Of a stretch of DNA of 64,000 bases, positions 26,303 through 35,028 are shown piece after piece. Under the pieces are notes generated by a model that did no database searches, was not told where the DNA came from, and was given only the letters and a program-made list of their open reading frames with translations. The position numbers were made by a program, and so were the translations under genes. The stretch covers positions 62,001 to 126,000 of the forward strand of contig JACKCH010000019.1 in the NCBI GenBank assembly GCA_020634115.1, written 5' to 3'. The stretch is from Anaerolineaceae bacterium (GTDB taxonomy: Bacteria; Chloroflexota; Anaerolineae; Aggregatilineales; Phototrophicaceae). Numbering within the stretch: position 1 is the stretch's first letter; each line of letters opens with the position of its first letter.

Positions 26303-27091
26303 ATGTTCGTGAATTACATAGGACAACTGGATTTGAAAGAAACCGCCATTGGCGATCAAACCGGGAATCAGCCCGTTTTCTCCAACAGTAAACAGACGGC
26401 GCTGCGGCTGTCGATCGTGATCCCCGTATTTAACGAGGCACTCGTGCTGGAATCGGTGGTGGCCGGTATCACAGCCCAGATCAGTGACCTGGAGGATAGC
26501 TACGAAATCATCCTCTACGAGAACGGCAGCACCGATAATACGCTGGAACTGGCACACAGCCTGGCGGAGCAGTATCCGCAGGTGGTGGTCTTCACCAGCC
26601 CGAAGCCGAGCTACGGCGCGGCGGTCAAGAATGGTATCCTCGCCACGCGCGGCGAACAGATTGTCGTCTTTAACGCGGACTTCTGGGATATTCCCTTCCT
26701 GCGGAAAAGCTGCGAACTCCTGGGCGACTATGACATGGTGATCGCCTCCAAGCTCCACCCGGATTCGGAGGATAATCGCCCCTTTGTGCGCCGCTTCATC
26801 ACTTGGGGTTTCAACAAACTGCTGCAAGTGCTGTTCGGTTTTGAGGGGTCGGATACACACGGCATTAAGGCCTTCCGCCGCAGCCGGATTATCCCGATTA
26901 TCGAGCAGTGCGTGACCGACGGTGAGATTTTTGATACCGAAGTGATCCTGCGTGGTGAGCGTGCCGGGTTGAAATCCGTTGAACTCCCGATGACGGTTGA
27001 AGAGACTCGCCCTTCGCGCTATAGCCTGTTTGCGCGGGTGCCGCGCACTTTCCGTGACCTGAAAACTCTGTACCGGGCGCTGAAATCCTGA
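26303..27091 (+). CDS. Family 2 glycosyltransferase (dolichol-phosphate-mannose synthase-like)
   Basis: 262 residues, GT-A fold. LSIVIPVFNEALVLESVV opens the domain after about 35 extra residues, then EIILYENGSTDNTLELA. The metal-binding region reads VVFNADFWD, where most relatives have D-A-D, so the first Asp is replaced by Asn. GSDTHGIKAFRR and TVEETRPSRYSLFARVPR follow. It probably transfers a sugar from a nucleotide donor to a lipid phosphate that could feed the GT-C enzymes in the window. AAAGG precedes the ATG. Overlaps the next gene by 1 bp. Confidence 0.8.
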   Translation: MFVNYIGQLDLKETAIGDQTGNQPVFSNSKQTALRLSIVIPVFNEALVLESVVAGITAQISDLEDSYEIILYENGSTDNTLELAHSLAEQYPQVVVFTSPKPSYGAAVKNGILATRGEQIVVFNADFWDIPFLRKSCELLGDYDMVIASKLHPDSEDNRPFVRRFITWGFNKLLQVLFGFEGSDTHGIKAFRRSRIIPIIEQCVTDGEIFDTEVILRGERAGLKSVELPMTVEETRPSRYSLFARVPRTFRDLKTLYRALKS

Positions 27092-28062
27092 TGAATAAAC
27101 CACATGTTTTTGTCACCCGACGAATGCCTGCCGCTGGTCTTGACCGTGTGTGGGAAGCCTGTGAGGCCGAAATCTGGCCGGGCGAGATGCCGCCGCCCTA
27201 TGAAACGCTGCTGGAAAAAGTGCGCGGCGTGGATGGTCTGCTGTGTATGCTCACGGATCGAATTGACGGCCAGTTGATGGACGCTGCCGGGCCGGGGTTG
27301 AAAGTCATCAGCCAGATGGCCGTTGGCTACGACAATATTGATGTTCCGGCGGCATCAGCACGGGGTATCCCTATCGGTCATACGCCGGGCGTGCTGACCG
27401 AGGCCACCGCTGACCTGGCTTTTGCGCTGCTGCTGGCGGCGGCTCGCCGTCTGACGGAGGGTGTGAACTATATCCAGGAGGGGCAGTGGCGCACCTGGGA
27501 CCCCACCGCGCTCTTAGGCCGTGACCTGAATGGCGCGACGTTGGGGATTATCGGCCTGGGGCGGATTGGCCGGGCAGTTGCTCGCCGTGCTGCTGGCTTC
27601 AATATGCGGATTCTGGCCTACAGCCCCTCGCTAACGCCTGAGTCCGCCGCTGAAGTGAATGCACAGGCCGTTGATTTAGAGACGCTGCTGCGCGAATCGG
27701 ATTTTGTCTCGGTACACGCTCCGCTGAATTCGCATACTCGCCACCTGATGAACGCCTCCACCTTAGCCCTGATGAAGCCGGACGGGATTCTCATCAATAC
27801 GGGGCGGGGCGGGCTGGTAGATTCGTCGGCGCTGGTCGCAGCGCTTCGTTCGGGTGTGATTGGTGGCGCAGCGTTGGATGTCACCGACCCGGAGCCGATT
27901 TCACTGGATGACCCGCTCCTGACTCTGCCGAATGCGCTGGTTGTGCCACATATCGGCAGTGCCAGCGTGTGGACTCGTGACCAGATGGCACAGATGGCCG
28001 CTGAAAACCTCATTGCGGGCGTGACCGGCCAACCGCTGCCGCACCGCGTCCCCGCCGGGTAG
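27091..28062 (+). CDS. D-2-hydroxyacid dehydrogenase (glyoxylate/hydroxypyruvate reductase type)
   Basis: 323 residues. NAD(P)-binding GLGRIGRAVARRAAGF with TLGIIGLGRIG upstream; catalytic Arg region LINTGRGGLVD; Glu in VTDPEPIS; His in LPNALVVPHIGSASVWTR. It begins PHVFVTRRMPAAGLDRVW, typical of the GyaR/GRHPR group that reduces glyoxylate and hydroxypyruvate to glycolate and D-glycerate. Translationally coupled (TGATG) to the glycosyltransferase upstream. Precise substrate is inferred. Confidence 0.85.
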   Translation: MNKPHVFVTRRMPAAGLDRVWEACEAEIWPGEMPPPYETLLEKVRGVDGLLCMLTDRIDGQLMDAAGPGLKVISQMAVGYDNIDVPAASARGIPIGHTPGVLTEATADLAFALLLAAARRLTEGVNYIQEGQWRTWDPTALLGRDLNGATLGIIGLGRIGRAVARRAAGFNMRILAYSPSLTPESAAEVNAQAVDLETLLRESDFVSVHAPLNSHTRHLMNASTLALMKPDGILINTGRGGLVDSSALVAALRSGVIGGAALDVTDPEPISLDDPLLTLPNALVVPHIGSASVWTRDQMAQMAAENLIAGVTGQPLPHRVPAG

Positions 28063-28082
28063 ATTTCGAGGAAACCCCATTC

Positions 28083-29552
28083 ATGCCAACTGTATTCGCC
28101 TGGATTGTGGTGGGTCTGGTACTGGTCGCCGCCTATCCTGCGGCATCCTGGCTGTTGGCGCGTTCGCCCCGCCGGGAAGAAGGGCGCTGGTTGGTTATCC
28201 TGCTGGCGCTGGCGCTGGCGGTAGGCAGCCTGACGCTTATCATGTTCTGGGAAGGGCTGCTCGGTATCCCATTGACCTTCACGGGCGTAACCGTTCCTTA
28301 TTTTCTGCTGATGCTCCTTGGCGGGGTAGGGTGGTGGCGCGTTAGAAACCATGACCGGGATACACAATCTGTAGAGGCGCACGGCGGTGCGCCCAGGAAC
28401 GCCTTATCTCTATTGGCGCTCCTCCCTATTCTATTGGTGGTCGCGGCGGTGCTGCTGAATGCGGTCTACTGGCCCTTCTCCAAAGAGGATGCGTTGGCGA
28501 TTTACCACCGTTACGGTGCTGAAATGGCGCAAACCGGGGAGCTTGTCCCCTTTGCCGGGCGGGACGAGGCCTTTTACCAGGCCTATCCCATCCAGATTTC
28601 CCTCACCTACACCTACGCTTTCCTTGCTTCCGGCTGGACGAATGAATACCTGGCGCGGCTGTTCCCGGCGTTGCTCAGTCTGGGGTGTATCCCGGTGGTC
28701 TACCTGCTCGGCAAAGCCCTATATGACGCTCCGGCGGGGTGGGCGGCGGCGCTGCTGCTGGTTAGCACCGAGACGTTTGGCCGGTGGGCGTCGGCGGGCT
28801 ACGTGGATTTGCCGATGGCCTTTTTCTACACGCTGGCGGCGCTGTTCGCCTACCGCCTGTGGCAGACTCGGAACAATATGGACGCGGCACTGCTCGGCCT
28901 AATGCTCGGTTTAGCGGCCTGGACGAAGAACGCCGCCCTCATGGGACTGGCCTTTGTCGCGTTGTGGCTGGGTTGGGCGTGGCTGTCGCGGCGGCTGAGT
29001 TTGCGGTTGGCGCTGCTGGTCGTGGGGGTGGCGGCTGCCGTCGCCGCACCCTGGTATCTGCGTAACTGGCTGGAAGCCGGTCTACTTGTTCCGTCCACCG
29101 CCTGGACAGATCAGGCCCAACGCACCCTGGAAAGCCTGTTGATTCTCGTGGCACGCCCGCAGAATTACGGGTTAGCCGGATGGGTCATACTGGTCGGGGT
29201 GGGTTACGCGCTGTTCCAGGCGGTACGCGCCCCCTGTCAACGCCCCGGAGAGGTGCTGCTACTCAGTTGGACGCTGCCCTTCTTCGCGGTGTGGTGGCTG
29301 CTGGTGAGCTACGACCCGCGTTTCCTTCTGTTATTCTATCCGCTGCTGACGGTCATGGGTGGCGGTTTGGTGGTGGCTGTCGGCGCACGTCTGCCGGAGC
29401 AGTGGCGCCGCTGGGCGCTGCCTGCGGCTTTGCTGCTGGTGGTGATTCTGGCGGGGATGGTGGCCTGGAACAGTGTCGAATTCAAAGACGACCTGCTGCG
29501 CCAACCACTGATGAGTGACGCCCAAAAACACGCCATCGTGCAGAGGAAATAA
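28083..29552 (+). CDS. GT-C/PMT-like polytopic glycosyltransferase, interrupted in frame by a repeat
   Basis: 489 residues with about ten to twelve hydrophobic helices. Loop 1 has YWPFSKEDALAIYHRYGA in place of the usual Asp/Glu-containing motif, then GRDEAFYQAYPI. It is likely a lipid-linked sugar transferase acting outside the membrane. Residues around QSVEAHGGAPRNA, between two helices, are encoded by a copy of the dispersed GTAGGGGCGCAC hairpin, so an intergenic-type repeat has been accommodated in frame. It follows the dehydrogenase after 20 bp and may belong to the same operon. Confidence 0.75.
   Translation: MPTVFAWIVVGLVLVAAYPAASWLLARSPRREEGRWLVILLALALAVGSLTLIMFWEGLLGIPLTFTGVTVPYFLLMLLGGVGWWRVRNHDRDTQSVEAHGGAPRNALSLLALLPILLVVAAVLLNAVYWPFSKEDALAIYHRYGAEMAQTGELVPFAGRDEAFYQAYPIQISLTYTYAFLASGWTNEYLARLFPALLSLGCIPVVYLLGKALYDAPAGWAAALLLVSTETFGRWASAGYVDLPMAFFYTLAALFAYRLWQTRNNMDAALLGLMLGLAAWTKNAALMGLAFVALWLGWAWLSRRLSLRLALLVVGVAAAVAAPWYLRNWLEAGLLVPSTAWTDQAQRTLESLLILVARPQNYGLAGWVILVGVGYALFQAVRAPCQRPGEVLLLSWTLPFFAVWWLLVSYDPRFLLLFYPLLTVMGGGLVVAVGARLPEQWRRWALPAALLLVVILAGMVAWNSVEFKDDLLRQPLMSDAQKHAIVQRK
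28371..28395. repeat. Dispersed hairpin repeat within a coding sequence, copy 3
   Basis: GTAGAGGCGCACGG ... GTGCGCCC, the same element as copy 1 in inverse arrangement of its centre, lying in frame in the glycosyltransferase gene between two predicted membrane helices. Confidence 0.7.
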
Positions 29553-29555
29553 ACT

Positions 29556-29579
29556 GAGGTGAGCGATGCTGCTCACCTC
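29556..29579. terminator. Hairpin between convergent genes
   Basis: GAGGTGAGC, 6-nt loop, GCTCACCTC (perfect 9 bp). No strong T-run on either side; could act bidirectionally for the convergent glycosyltransferase and SH3b genes. Confidence 0.5.
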
Positions 29580-29609
29580 GGCTCGTAGTTGATTCCACCG
29601 CGCTACTAA

Positions 29610-31100
29610 TCAGGGTCCTGGCGTGATGGTGGCCGTTGGCGCTGGCCCGGTTGTCGCCGTTGGCTGTCCCCCTGGTGCGCCACTACCGGTTGGCCCGGGA
29701 GCAGGCTGCTGCTGCCCAACCGGCACTGACCCGGACTCGCGCTGAATATACGTGCGCTGGGTGGCACAGGCGACCTGCCCGTTCAGCAGCGCCTCAACCT
29801 GCCAATAGAATTCAAACCCACTGCCGAACCCTGGTGCAGCCATATTAATCGACAGATTGGTGTTGCTTCCACCGCTGTCGTAAGTGCCGATGAACGTTCC
29901 CTGGTCGTTGTAAATGTTTACGTGATAACTGGTCGCATTAGGCACAGCTTCCCAGTAAAATGTGTTCATGCCCATGAGCAATCCATCCGGTCCCAGAGTG
30001 TGGAAGCGCGAACAGTCCAGTTGCCCGGTTGCTGGGCCGTAGACCACACCATATTGTCGTGCAACAGCTTGGATTTCGCCTTGAGTCGGGATACGAATCG
30101 CCGCGTGGAGTAATGGAGCGGGGAACTGCGCCAGCGGTTCAAGCAGCGCCAGTTCATCGTTGCTCAGCGGGCGCGACCCATGCCATGATCCCGCCGGGCT
30201 GCATCCGGCCACCGGCATACTCGCAGTGAATCCCAAAGGCAACACCAGCGCCACGTCGAGTTTGGCGGTTCCACTCAGTACCATCACCTGCATCTCACCT
30301 GCCGCCGTTGTGCGTAGAACGACTGTCCCCGCAATGTCAATCGGTGCGCCGTTGACGGTCATCGTGACCGGTTTTTCGTCTGGCGTTTGCAGCAGCAGCA
30401 GGGGCGGCGGAGCGCCGCAGGTCGGGCTGCTGTCAGCGGTTTGCAGGCAGATACTTTGGGCAGGCGAGAGGGCGGTTTCCCCGATAGCAGGCAGGTTGTT
30501 TACATCGCCCTCCACATTGACCACCGTCTTGCTGATCCATCCACCCTGACCTTCAAACATCACCCGCAGCCAATTGCGGTCAGCGGAGGTCGCGTCCGCC
30601 TGGAGCGTCGTTCCGGTAGGGACACTGCCCAGAACTGAGGCGTTAGTATCTGGCCTGCTCCGAACATTCGCCCCCACAAAAGCAGTCACTGGAAGGGGCG
30701 AGGTCGGGCGCAGTGCTGTGTCCTCGGCCACCGCGTTTGTCAGCGTGCCTTCGCCCAGCAGGACGCCAATCACGCCCGAACTGCCTGTGGGTAGCCCCGC
30801 CTGAGTGTTAAATAGTACGATTCCGAACTGATTGAGAGTCGTATCCAGTGCCGCCCCGGTGATTGTCTGGAACGGATACAGTGACCACGATTGTCCGGCT
30901 TCTGCCGCCGGGTTGGTGCTGGCACTGCCGGAGAAGCATCCGGTATTCGATTCCAGCCCGCTGCATTGGGTGGATTGGGTAAATGCCGCCGCGATGAGGG
31001 GGGTACAGACGGCCTCGTCGCTCTGATTGAAAGCGACCTGTGGTAGAAAGAGAAGTCCCGATAGAGAGAGTAAAACGAGAAATACAACCTGGCGACGCAT
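29610..31100 (-). CDS. Secreted SH3b-domain protein
   Basis: 496 residues from the Met at 31100, which begins a signal peptide (MRRQVVFLVLLSLSGLLFLP). An N-terminal Cys-containing segment (VCTPLIAAAFTQSTQC, TGCFSG) precedes an SH3b domain (about 155-215: FVGANVRSRPDTNASVLGSV, NWLRVMF, GGWISKTVV). A FecR-like beta segment (MTVNGAPIDIAGTVVLRT) follows, then a domain with paired Cys and a Pro/Gly/Thr-rich tail. Likely exported and wall- or surface-associated; function unknown. The longer frame up to 31322 would bury the signal peptide and is not used. Confidence 0.75.
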   Translation of the reverse strand: MRRQVVFLVLLSLSGLLFLPQVAFNQSDEAVCTPLIAAAFTQSTQCSGLESNTGCFSGSASTNPAAEAGQSWSLYPFQTITGAALDTTLNQFGIVLFNTQAGLPTGSSGVIGVLLGEGTLTNAVAEDTALRPTSPLPVTAFVGANVRSRPDTNASVLGSVPTGTTLQADATSADRNWLRVMFEGQGGWISKTVVNVEGDVNNLPAIGETALSPAQSICLQTADSSPTCGAPPPLLLLQTPDEKPVTMTVNGAPIDIAGTVVLRTTAAGEMQVMVLSGTAKLDVALVLPLGFTASMPVAGCSPAGSWHGSRPLSNDELALLEPLAQFPAPLLHAAIRIPTQGEIQAVARQYGVVYGPATGQLDCSRFHTLGPDGLLMGMNTFYWEAVPNATSYHVNIYNDQGTFIGTYDSGGSNTNLSINMAAPGFGSGFEFYWQVEALLNGQVACATQRTYIQRESGSVPVGQQQPAPGPTGSGAPGGQPTATTGPAPTATITPGP

Positions 31101-31377
31101 GAGTTTTCTTTCCACTTTACTGACGGCTAACAGGCGACTGCATAATCTAATGAGACTTATGCGAATTGTATCACAAACGATATTGTAACGCTGGAAGCGG
31201 GGCGACCTTTGGGGGATACTACCTAAAACATCGGATCGGGTGGTTTCGCCTGGCAAAAGCTCCTTTTTCTCGTAGAAGTGAGTCGGCGTATCTGGCCTGA
31301 GGCACTTTCCACCTGACCACATCTCATTCGTGAGGTAATGTTTTTTACAGGTTTTCTATTTTTAACCCGGGTGTCCT

Positions 31378-33534
31378 TTAGAATCCCCCCTGTGTATTGA
31401 ACATAAATGCGAGGAAATTTTCTTGCTCGTCGGCGGTCATCGGGCGCGGGCGGGCGTTGTCGTCAATAATGCCGGTGAACAGGTTCACCGTCAGCAGCCG
31501 CCCCTCGTAGATGAACAAATCATCCATAAAAAAGCGCATATTGCCCCAGAACGGCTGGTCAAAAAACAGATTCCCCAGGCCATAGTGAATAAACGCTTCA
31601 CTATCCCGCCCCGGATTATAAAAAGTGAAGGTCATCGGTTTGTGGGCCTGCGTCCCCACCACTACGTCCGCTCCCAGGTCGGCCAAAGCGCGGAAATCGG
31701 CTTCCTGGCGGGGCGGCGGCGTGTATTCCTCGAATTCCTCGTACTGCACCGTCACCACCACTACGTCATACAGCGCGGCTAGGTCGGGAATCGTCGCGCT
31801 CAACCAGTCCCAATCGCAGTATGCCGCGCCGGGGTTGTTTTCTGTCGCCAGGGCGTAATACGGCCCAATCCAGTTGCAGGCCACCATCGCAATCGTATTG
31901 CCGTGATGATTCAGGATGAGCGGACTCCGCGCCTCATCTACGGTTGCCCCGCCGCCCACCGTCTTGAAGCCGTCATCGTGATAGCGGCGTAGCGTATCCA
32001 GGTAGGCCGCGAAACCATAATCGTTATTATGGTTGCCAGTCAGTTCGATGATGTCCACGCCGACAAAATCGAGCAGGCCGTAATGCGCGTCTTTGGCGCA
32101 GAACGCCCCTAACAGCGGCTCATCACCCGGTTCGGGGCAGTTTGGGGTAAAAGACACTTCATTACTGGTGTGGAAGAAGTCAGCGCGAGTGGTATAAGGG
32201 CGAATCGCCTCGCCAGCCCATTCGATGCCATGCTGGTCGAGCGCCTCTCGCGTTTGTCGGGTGAGGGCGGTTACGCCGGAAAGCATCAGACGGGTCAGAC
32301 GTTCCGGGTAAAAATTCGGCTGCCCGCTGGTCAATGTGAAGGGATACGTTGTTAGGTCACCATCCAGCGGGTGAACGCCGTCCACCATCAAAACCCGGTA
32401 ACGTGGTGTCAATCCGTTGAACGGCAGCAGCGTATACAGCCGCCGGTTGCTCCACAGCAGATTAAACAGCGCATCATCGGGGGTGATACGGATTTCAGGA
32501 CTGAGCGCCATACCCAGGTTTTCCAGGGTACTCGCTGTGCTATCGCTCAGCACGAGATTCGCGTCGGGTTCTCCGGCGCGGACGGCGTCAAGTGCTTCAT
32601 GCGAGATACTGGTTTGCAGGCTGGGAAAACTGACCGCCGGCATAAACAGCGTGAGTCCGGTTTCGGGTGGCGGGGTGGGTTGGGGCGTGTTGGTGGCAAA
32701 CGGTAGGGGAGTCACCGCGCTCCCTTCACGCCAAGCTGATGTATAGAACGCCAGGTAATCCGCTACATGCTGCGACCAGTAGGTGTCCGAGTGGTCGCCC
32801 TCCGCGTAAAGCTGGTAGGTATGGGGTAGGCCGCGCTGGTTAAGTCGCTCCTGCATCAGGTTGAGGCCTTGCCGGGCGTAGTCATCCGGCCCCCGATCCA
32901 TCCAGATACGCAGGGTATCCAGACCGGGCGCGGTCAGGGCTAAGTCCAGCGGGTTATACTCCGGCGGCGCGTTGTCGGGGTCGAAGAAGGCACTGTGGCC
33001 GCCCACCGCGCTGAACAGTTCCGGGTGACGAAAAGCGATCTCGAAGGCCCAGAATCCGCCCCGTGAAATCCCACCTATCGCTCGTCCGGCCTGGTCTTGC
33101 TGAATGCGGTAGCGACTTTCCACCAGCGGCATGAGTTCTTGGGTGAACACCATCTCCCAAGACACTTCGCCAAACTGGTTTTCGTTGGCGATCCAGTTGC
33201 CGAACGGCAGCACCACGATCAACGGCGGCAGCGTTCCCTGCGCGATTCCCTGGTTGAGCGCCTCTGCCAGGCCCAGTTGCAGCCAGTGATTATCGTCGCT
33301 GGTTGAGCCATGCAGCAGGTAGAGTACCGGGTAATCCGTGTTGGTCTGGTCGTAGCACGGTGGCGTATAGACCGTGTAGACCATGTTGGTTGCAATCAAT
33401 GTGCTGCGGTATGGCTGGCGCGTGAGGGTACCGCCCGTCTCCGTGCAGCCCTGGTACGCCGGGGCGGCGAACAGCGGCAGCCCGGACAGGATGAACAACA
33501 TCAGTACAGACAGCAAATGGATAGGCCGGAGCAT
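31378..33534 (-). CDS. Secreted fusion of an esterase D-like hydrolase and a CapA-type domain
   Basis: 718 residues from the Met at 33534, which starts a signal peptide. Residues ~45-275 form an alpha/beta hydrolase of the putative esterase/enterochelin-esterase type: YPVLYLLHGST, nucleophile elbow GGISRGG (Ser157), VGGHSAFF, and His248 in EGDHSDTYW. A Pro/Thr linker (~276-292) leads to a CapA/PgsA-like metallophosphatase-fold domain with DIIELTGNHNNDYG and DVVVGTQAHKPMTF and a C-terminal GNLFFDQ. CapA proteins act in poly-gamma-glutamate capsule export or attachment. The fusion would place an acyl- or ester-cleaving activity next to that function. The longer frame to 33639 lacks support. Confidence 0.82.
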   Translation of the reverse strand: MLRPIHLLSVLMLFILSGLPLFAAPAYQGCTETGGTLTRQPYRSTLIATNMVYTVYTPPCYDQTNTDYPVLYLLHGSTSDDNHWLQLGLAEALNQGIAQGTLPPLIVVLPFGNWIANENQFGEVSWEMVFTQELMPLVESRYRIQQDQAGRAIGGISRGGFWAFEIAFRHPELFSAVGGHSAFFDPDNAPPEYNPLDLALTAPGLDTLRIWMDRGPDDYARQGLNLMQERLNQRGLPHTYQLYAEGDHSDTYWSQHVADYLAFYTSAWREGSAVTPLPFATNTPQPTPPPETGLTLFMPAVSFPSLQTSISHEALDAVRAGEPDANLVLSDSTASTLENLGMALSPEIRITPDDALFNLLWSNRRLYTLLPFNGLTPRYRVLMVDGVHPLDGDLTTYPFTLTSGQPNFYPERLTRLMLSGVTALTRQTREALDQHGIEWAGEAIRPYTTRADFFHTSNEVSFTPNCPEPGDEPLLGAFCAKDAHYGLLDFVGVDIIELTGNHNNDYGFAAYLDTLRRYHDDGFKTVGGGATVDEARSPLILNHHGNTIAMVACNWIGPYYALATENNPGAAYCDWDWLSATIPDLAALYDVVVVTVQYEEFEEYTPPPRQEADFRALADLGADVVVGTQAHKPMTFTFYNPGRDSEAFIHYGLGNLFFDQPFWGNMRFFMDDLFIYEGRLLTVNLFTGIIDDNARPRPMTADEQENFLAFMFNTQGGF

Positions 33535-33653
33535 GGCAAACCTGAATGATAGACCGTAACCGGGCAAGCATTGTGCCAGCCCGATTCCAAATAGGGAAGG
33601 GCTGGATTTGCCGGGCAATCGCCGCGCCTGGTACATCATAAATCGCTCAATTG

Positions 33654-33662
33654 TGCTAAAAT
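33654..33662 (+). promoter_or_regulatory. Extended -10 element for the AlkZ-like gene
   Basis: TGCTAAAAT preceded by TTG, 42 nt before the start codon at 33705. Confidence 0.45.
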
Positions 33663-33704
33663 GGGGCGAGATTGTGAACCCGAATAAGAGCGGATGGAGG
33701 TGCT

Positions 33705-34796
33705 ATGAGTCCTGCCCGGATTGCCGCACAGCGGATGCTGAATCAACGGATTGCTGGCGAAAAATGTGCCCAACCGGCAGAGGTCGTGAAATGGATGGGC
33801 GCTTTGCAGGCGCAGGATTATCATCAAGCGCTATGGGCGGTTGGCGTGCGGATGCAGTCCCCAACGGTGGACGCTGTGACCCAGGCCATCATGGATCGGA
33901 AAATCGTCCTGACCTGGCCGCTGCGTGGCACAATCCATTTTGCCCCCGCTGAAGATGTCAAATGGATGCTGGAACTTTCGGCGACGCGCCGGTTGGCAGG
34001 GAACAAACGGCGGACGCAGCAGCTAGAACTGGACGAAGAAACCCTGGAACGTTGCCAGGTCATCTTCTATGGCGCGCTGCAAGGCGGAAAACAGTTATCC
34101 CGCCCGGACATGATGCAGTTATTAGAGCAGAACGGCATCAGCGCAAAGGGGCAGCGTGGCTACCATATTCTGTGGACTCTGGCGCAGCAAGGCCTGCTCT
34201 GTATGGGCCCCCGGCAGGCTAAACAGCAGACCTTCGTTTTGCTGGATGAATGGGTGCCGCATTCCAGGGAATTATCCCGCGAGGCGTCGCTGGTCGAACT
34301 GGCCCGCCGCTATTTTGCCAGTCATGGCCCGGCGACTCTTCAGGACTTCGCCCGTTGGGCGGGAATCACCCTCACCGATGCCAAGGCCGGTGTCCACGAA
34401 GCGGGATCCGACCTGATGGCCGAAACAGTCAATGGCGAAACCTGCTGGCAGGGGGCAGGCTCGATAGATGCTGAATCGCTCGATATGTCGGGTGGTGTCC
34501 TGCTCCCTGGCTTTGATGAATACCTGATTGGCTATGGCAACCGGAGCGATGTCCTCCCGGATGAATATGCGTCTCAAGTTGTTCCCGGTAGTAATGGGAT
34601 CTTCCTGCCGGTTGTGGTCGTGGATGGTCAGGTGGTGGGGACGTGGAAACGGGTGTTCAGAAAAAAAGGCGTCATCATCACGCTGAATCCATTCACGAAA
34701 GGCAACATCACCGAAGAAAAAATAACTGCGGCGGCGCAGTCGTATAGCCACTTTATGGGTCTCCCGTTGGTGCAGATCAACATAGACGACGAGTAA
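33705..34796 (+). CDS. AlkZ-like winged-helix DNA glycosylase (HTH_42 family)
   Basis: 363 residues. MGALQAQDYHQALWAVG carries the Q-x-Q pair (Q35, Q37) that defines the AlkZ-like branch of this glycosylase superfamily, and LRGTIHFAPAEDVKWML matches the family block. The rest is tandem winged-helix with HDEYL-like LPGFDEYLIGYGNR near residue 268. AlkZ enzymes excise bulky alkylated bases and unhook interstrand crosslinks and are often kept with self-resistance genes. No antibiotic cluster is visible here. Own promoter upstream. Confidence 0.82.
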   Translation: MSPARIAAQRMLNQRIAGEKCAQPAEVVKWMGALQAQDYHQALWAVGVRMQSPTVDAVTQAIMDRKIVLTWPLRGTIHFAPAEDVKWMLELSATRRLAGNKRRTQQLELDEETLERCQVIFYGALQGGKQLSRPDMMQLLEQNGISAKGQRGYHILWTLAQQGLLCMGPRQAKQQTFVLLDEWVPHSRELSREASLVELARRYFASHGPATLQDFARWAGITLTDAKAGVHEAGSDLMAETVNGETCWQGAGSIDAESLDMSGGVLLPGFDEYLIGYGNRSDVLPDEYASQVVPGSNGIFLPVVVVDGQVVGTWKRVFRKKGVIITLNPFTKGNITEEKITAAAQSYSHFMGLPLVQINIDDE

Positions 34797-34876
34797 TTCA
34801 TCCCCGGAATCTGGCGCTCACTTGGGTATATTAAACGGCATTTGCTTAAGGTTTTCTGTGTAAATTGCCTATATAG

Positions 34877-34905
34877 TTGGCCGTTGATTGCTGTTCCCGT
34901 ATAAT
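34877..34905 (+). promoter_or_regulatory. Sigma-70-type promoter for the 2-oxoacid dehydrogenase operon
   Basis: TTGGCC, 17 nt, TATAAT. It gives a leader of about 115 nt before the E1-alpha start; a small TACCC/GGGTA stem lies right after it. Confidence 0.65.
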
Positions 34906-35028
34906 ACCCATTCGGGTACGGCTTACCGCCAACCACCACCCCACTTGAGATGGCTTCCTTGAACTCAGGCCAATGGGGAGGTGTGTTGGTGATTCTATGA
35001 TTCGTCCGTCTATTGAAGAGGAAAAAAG

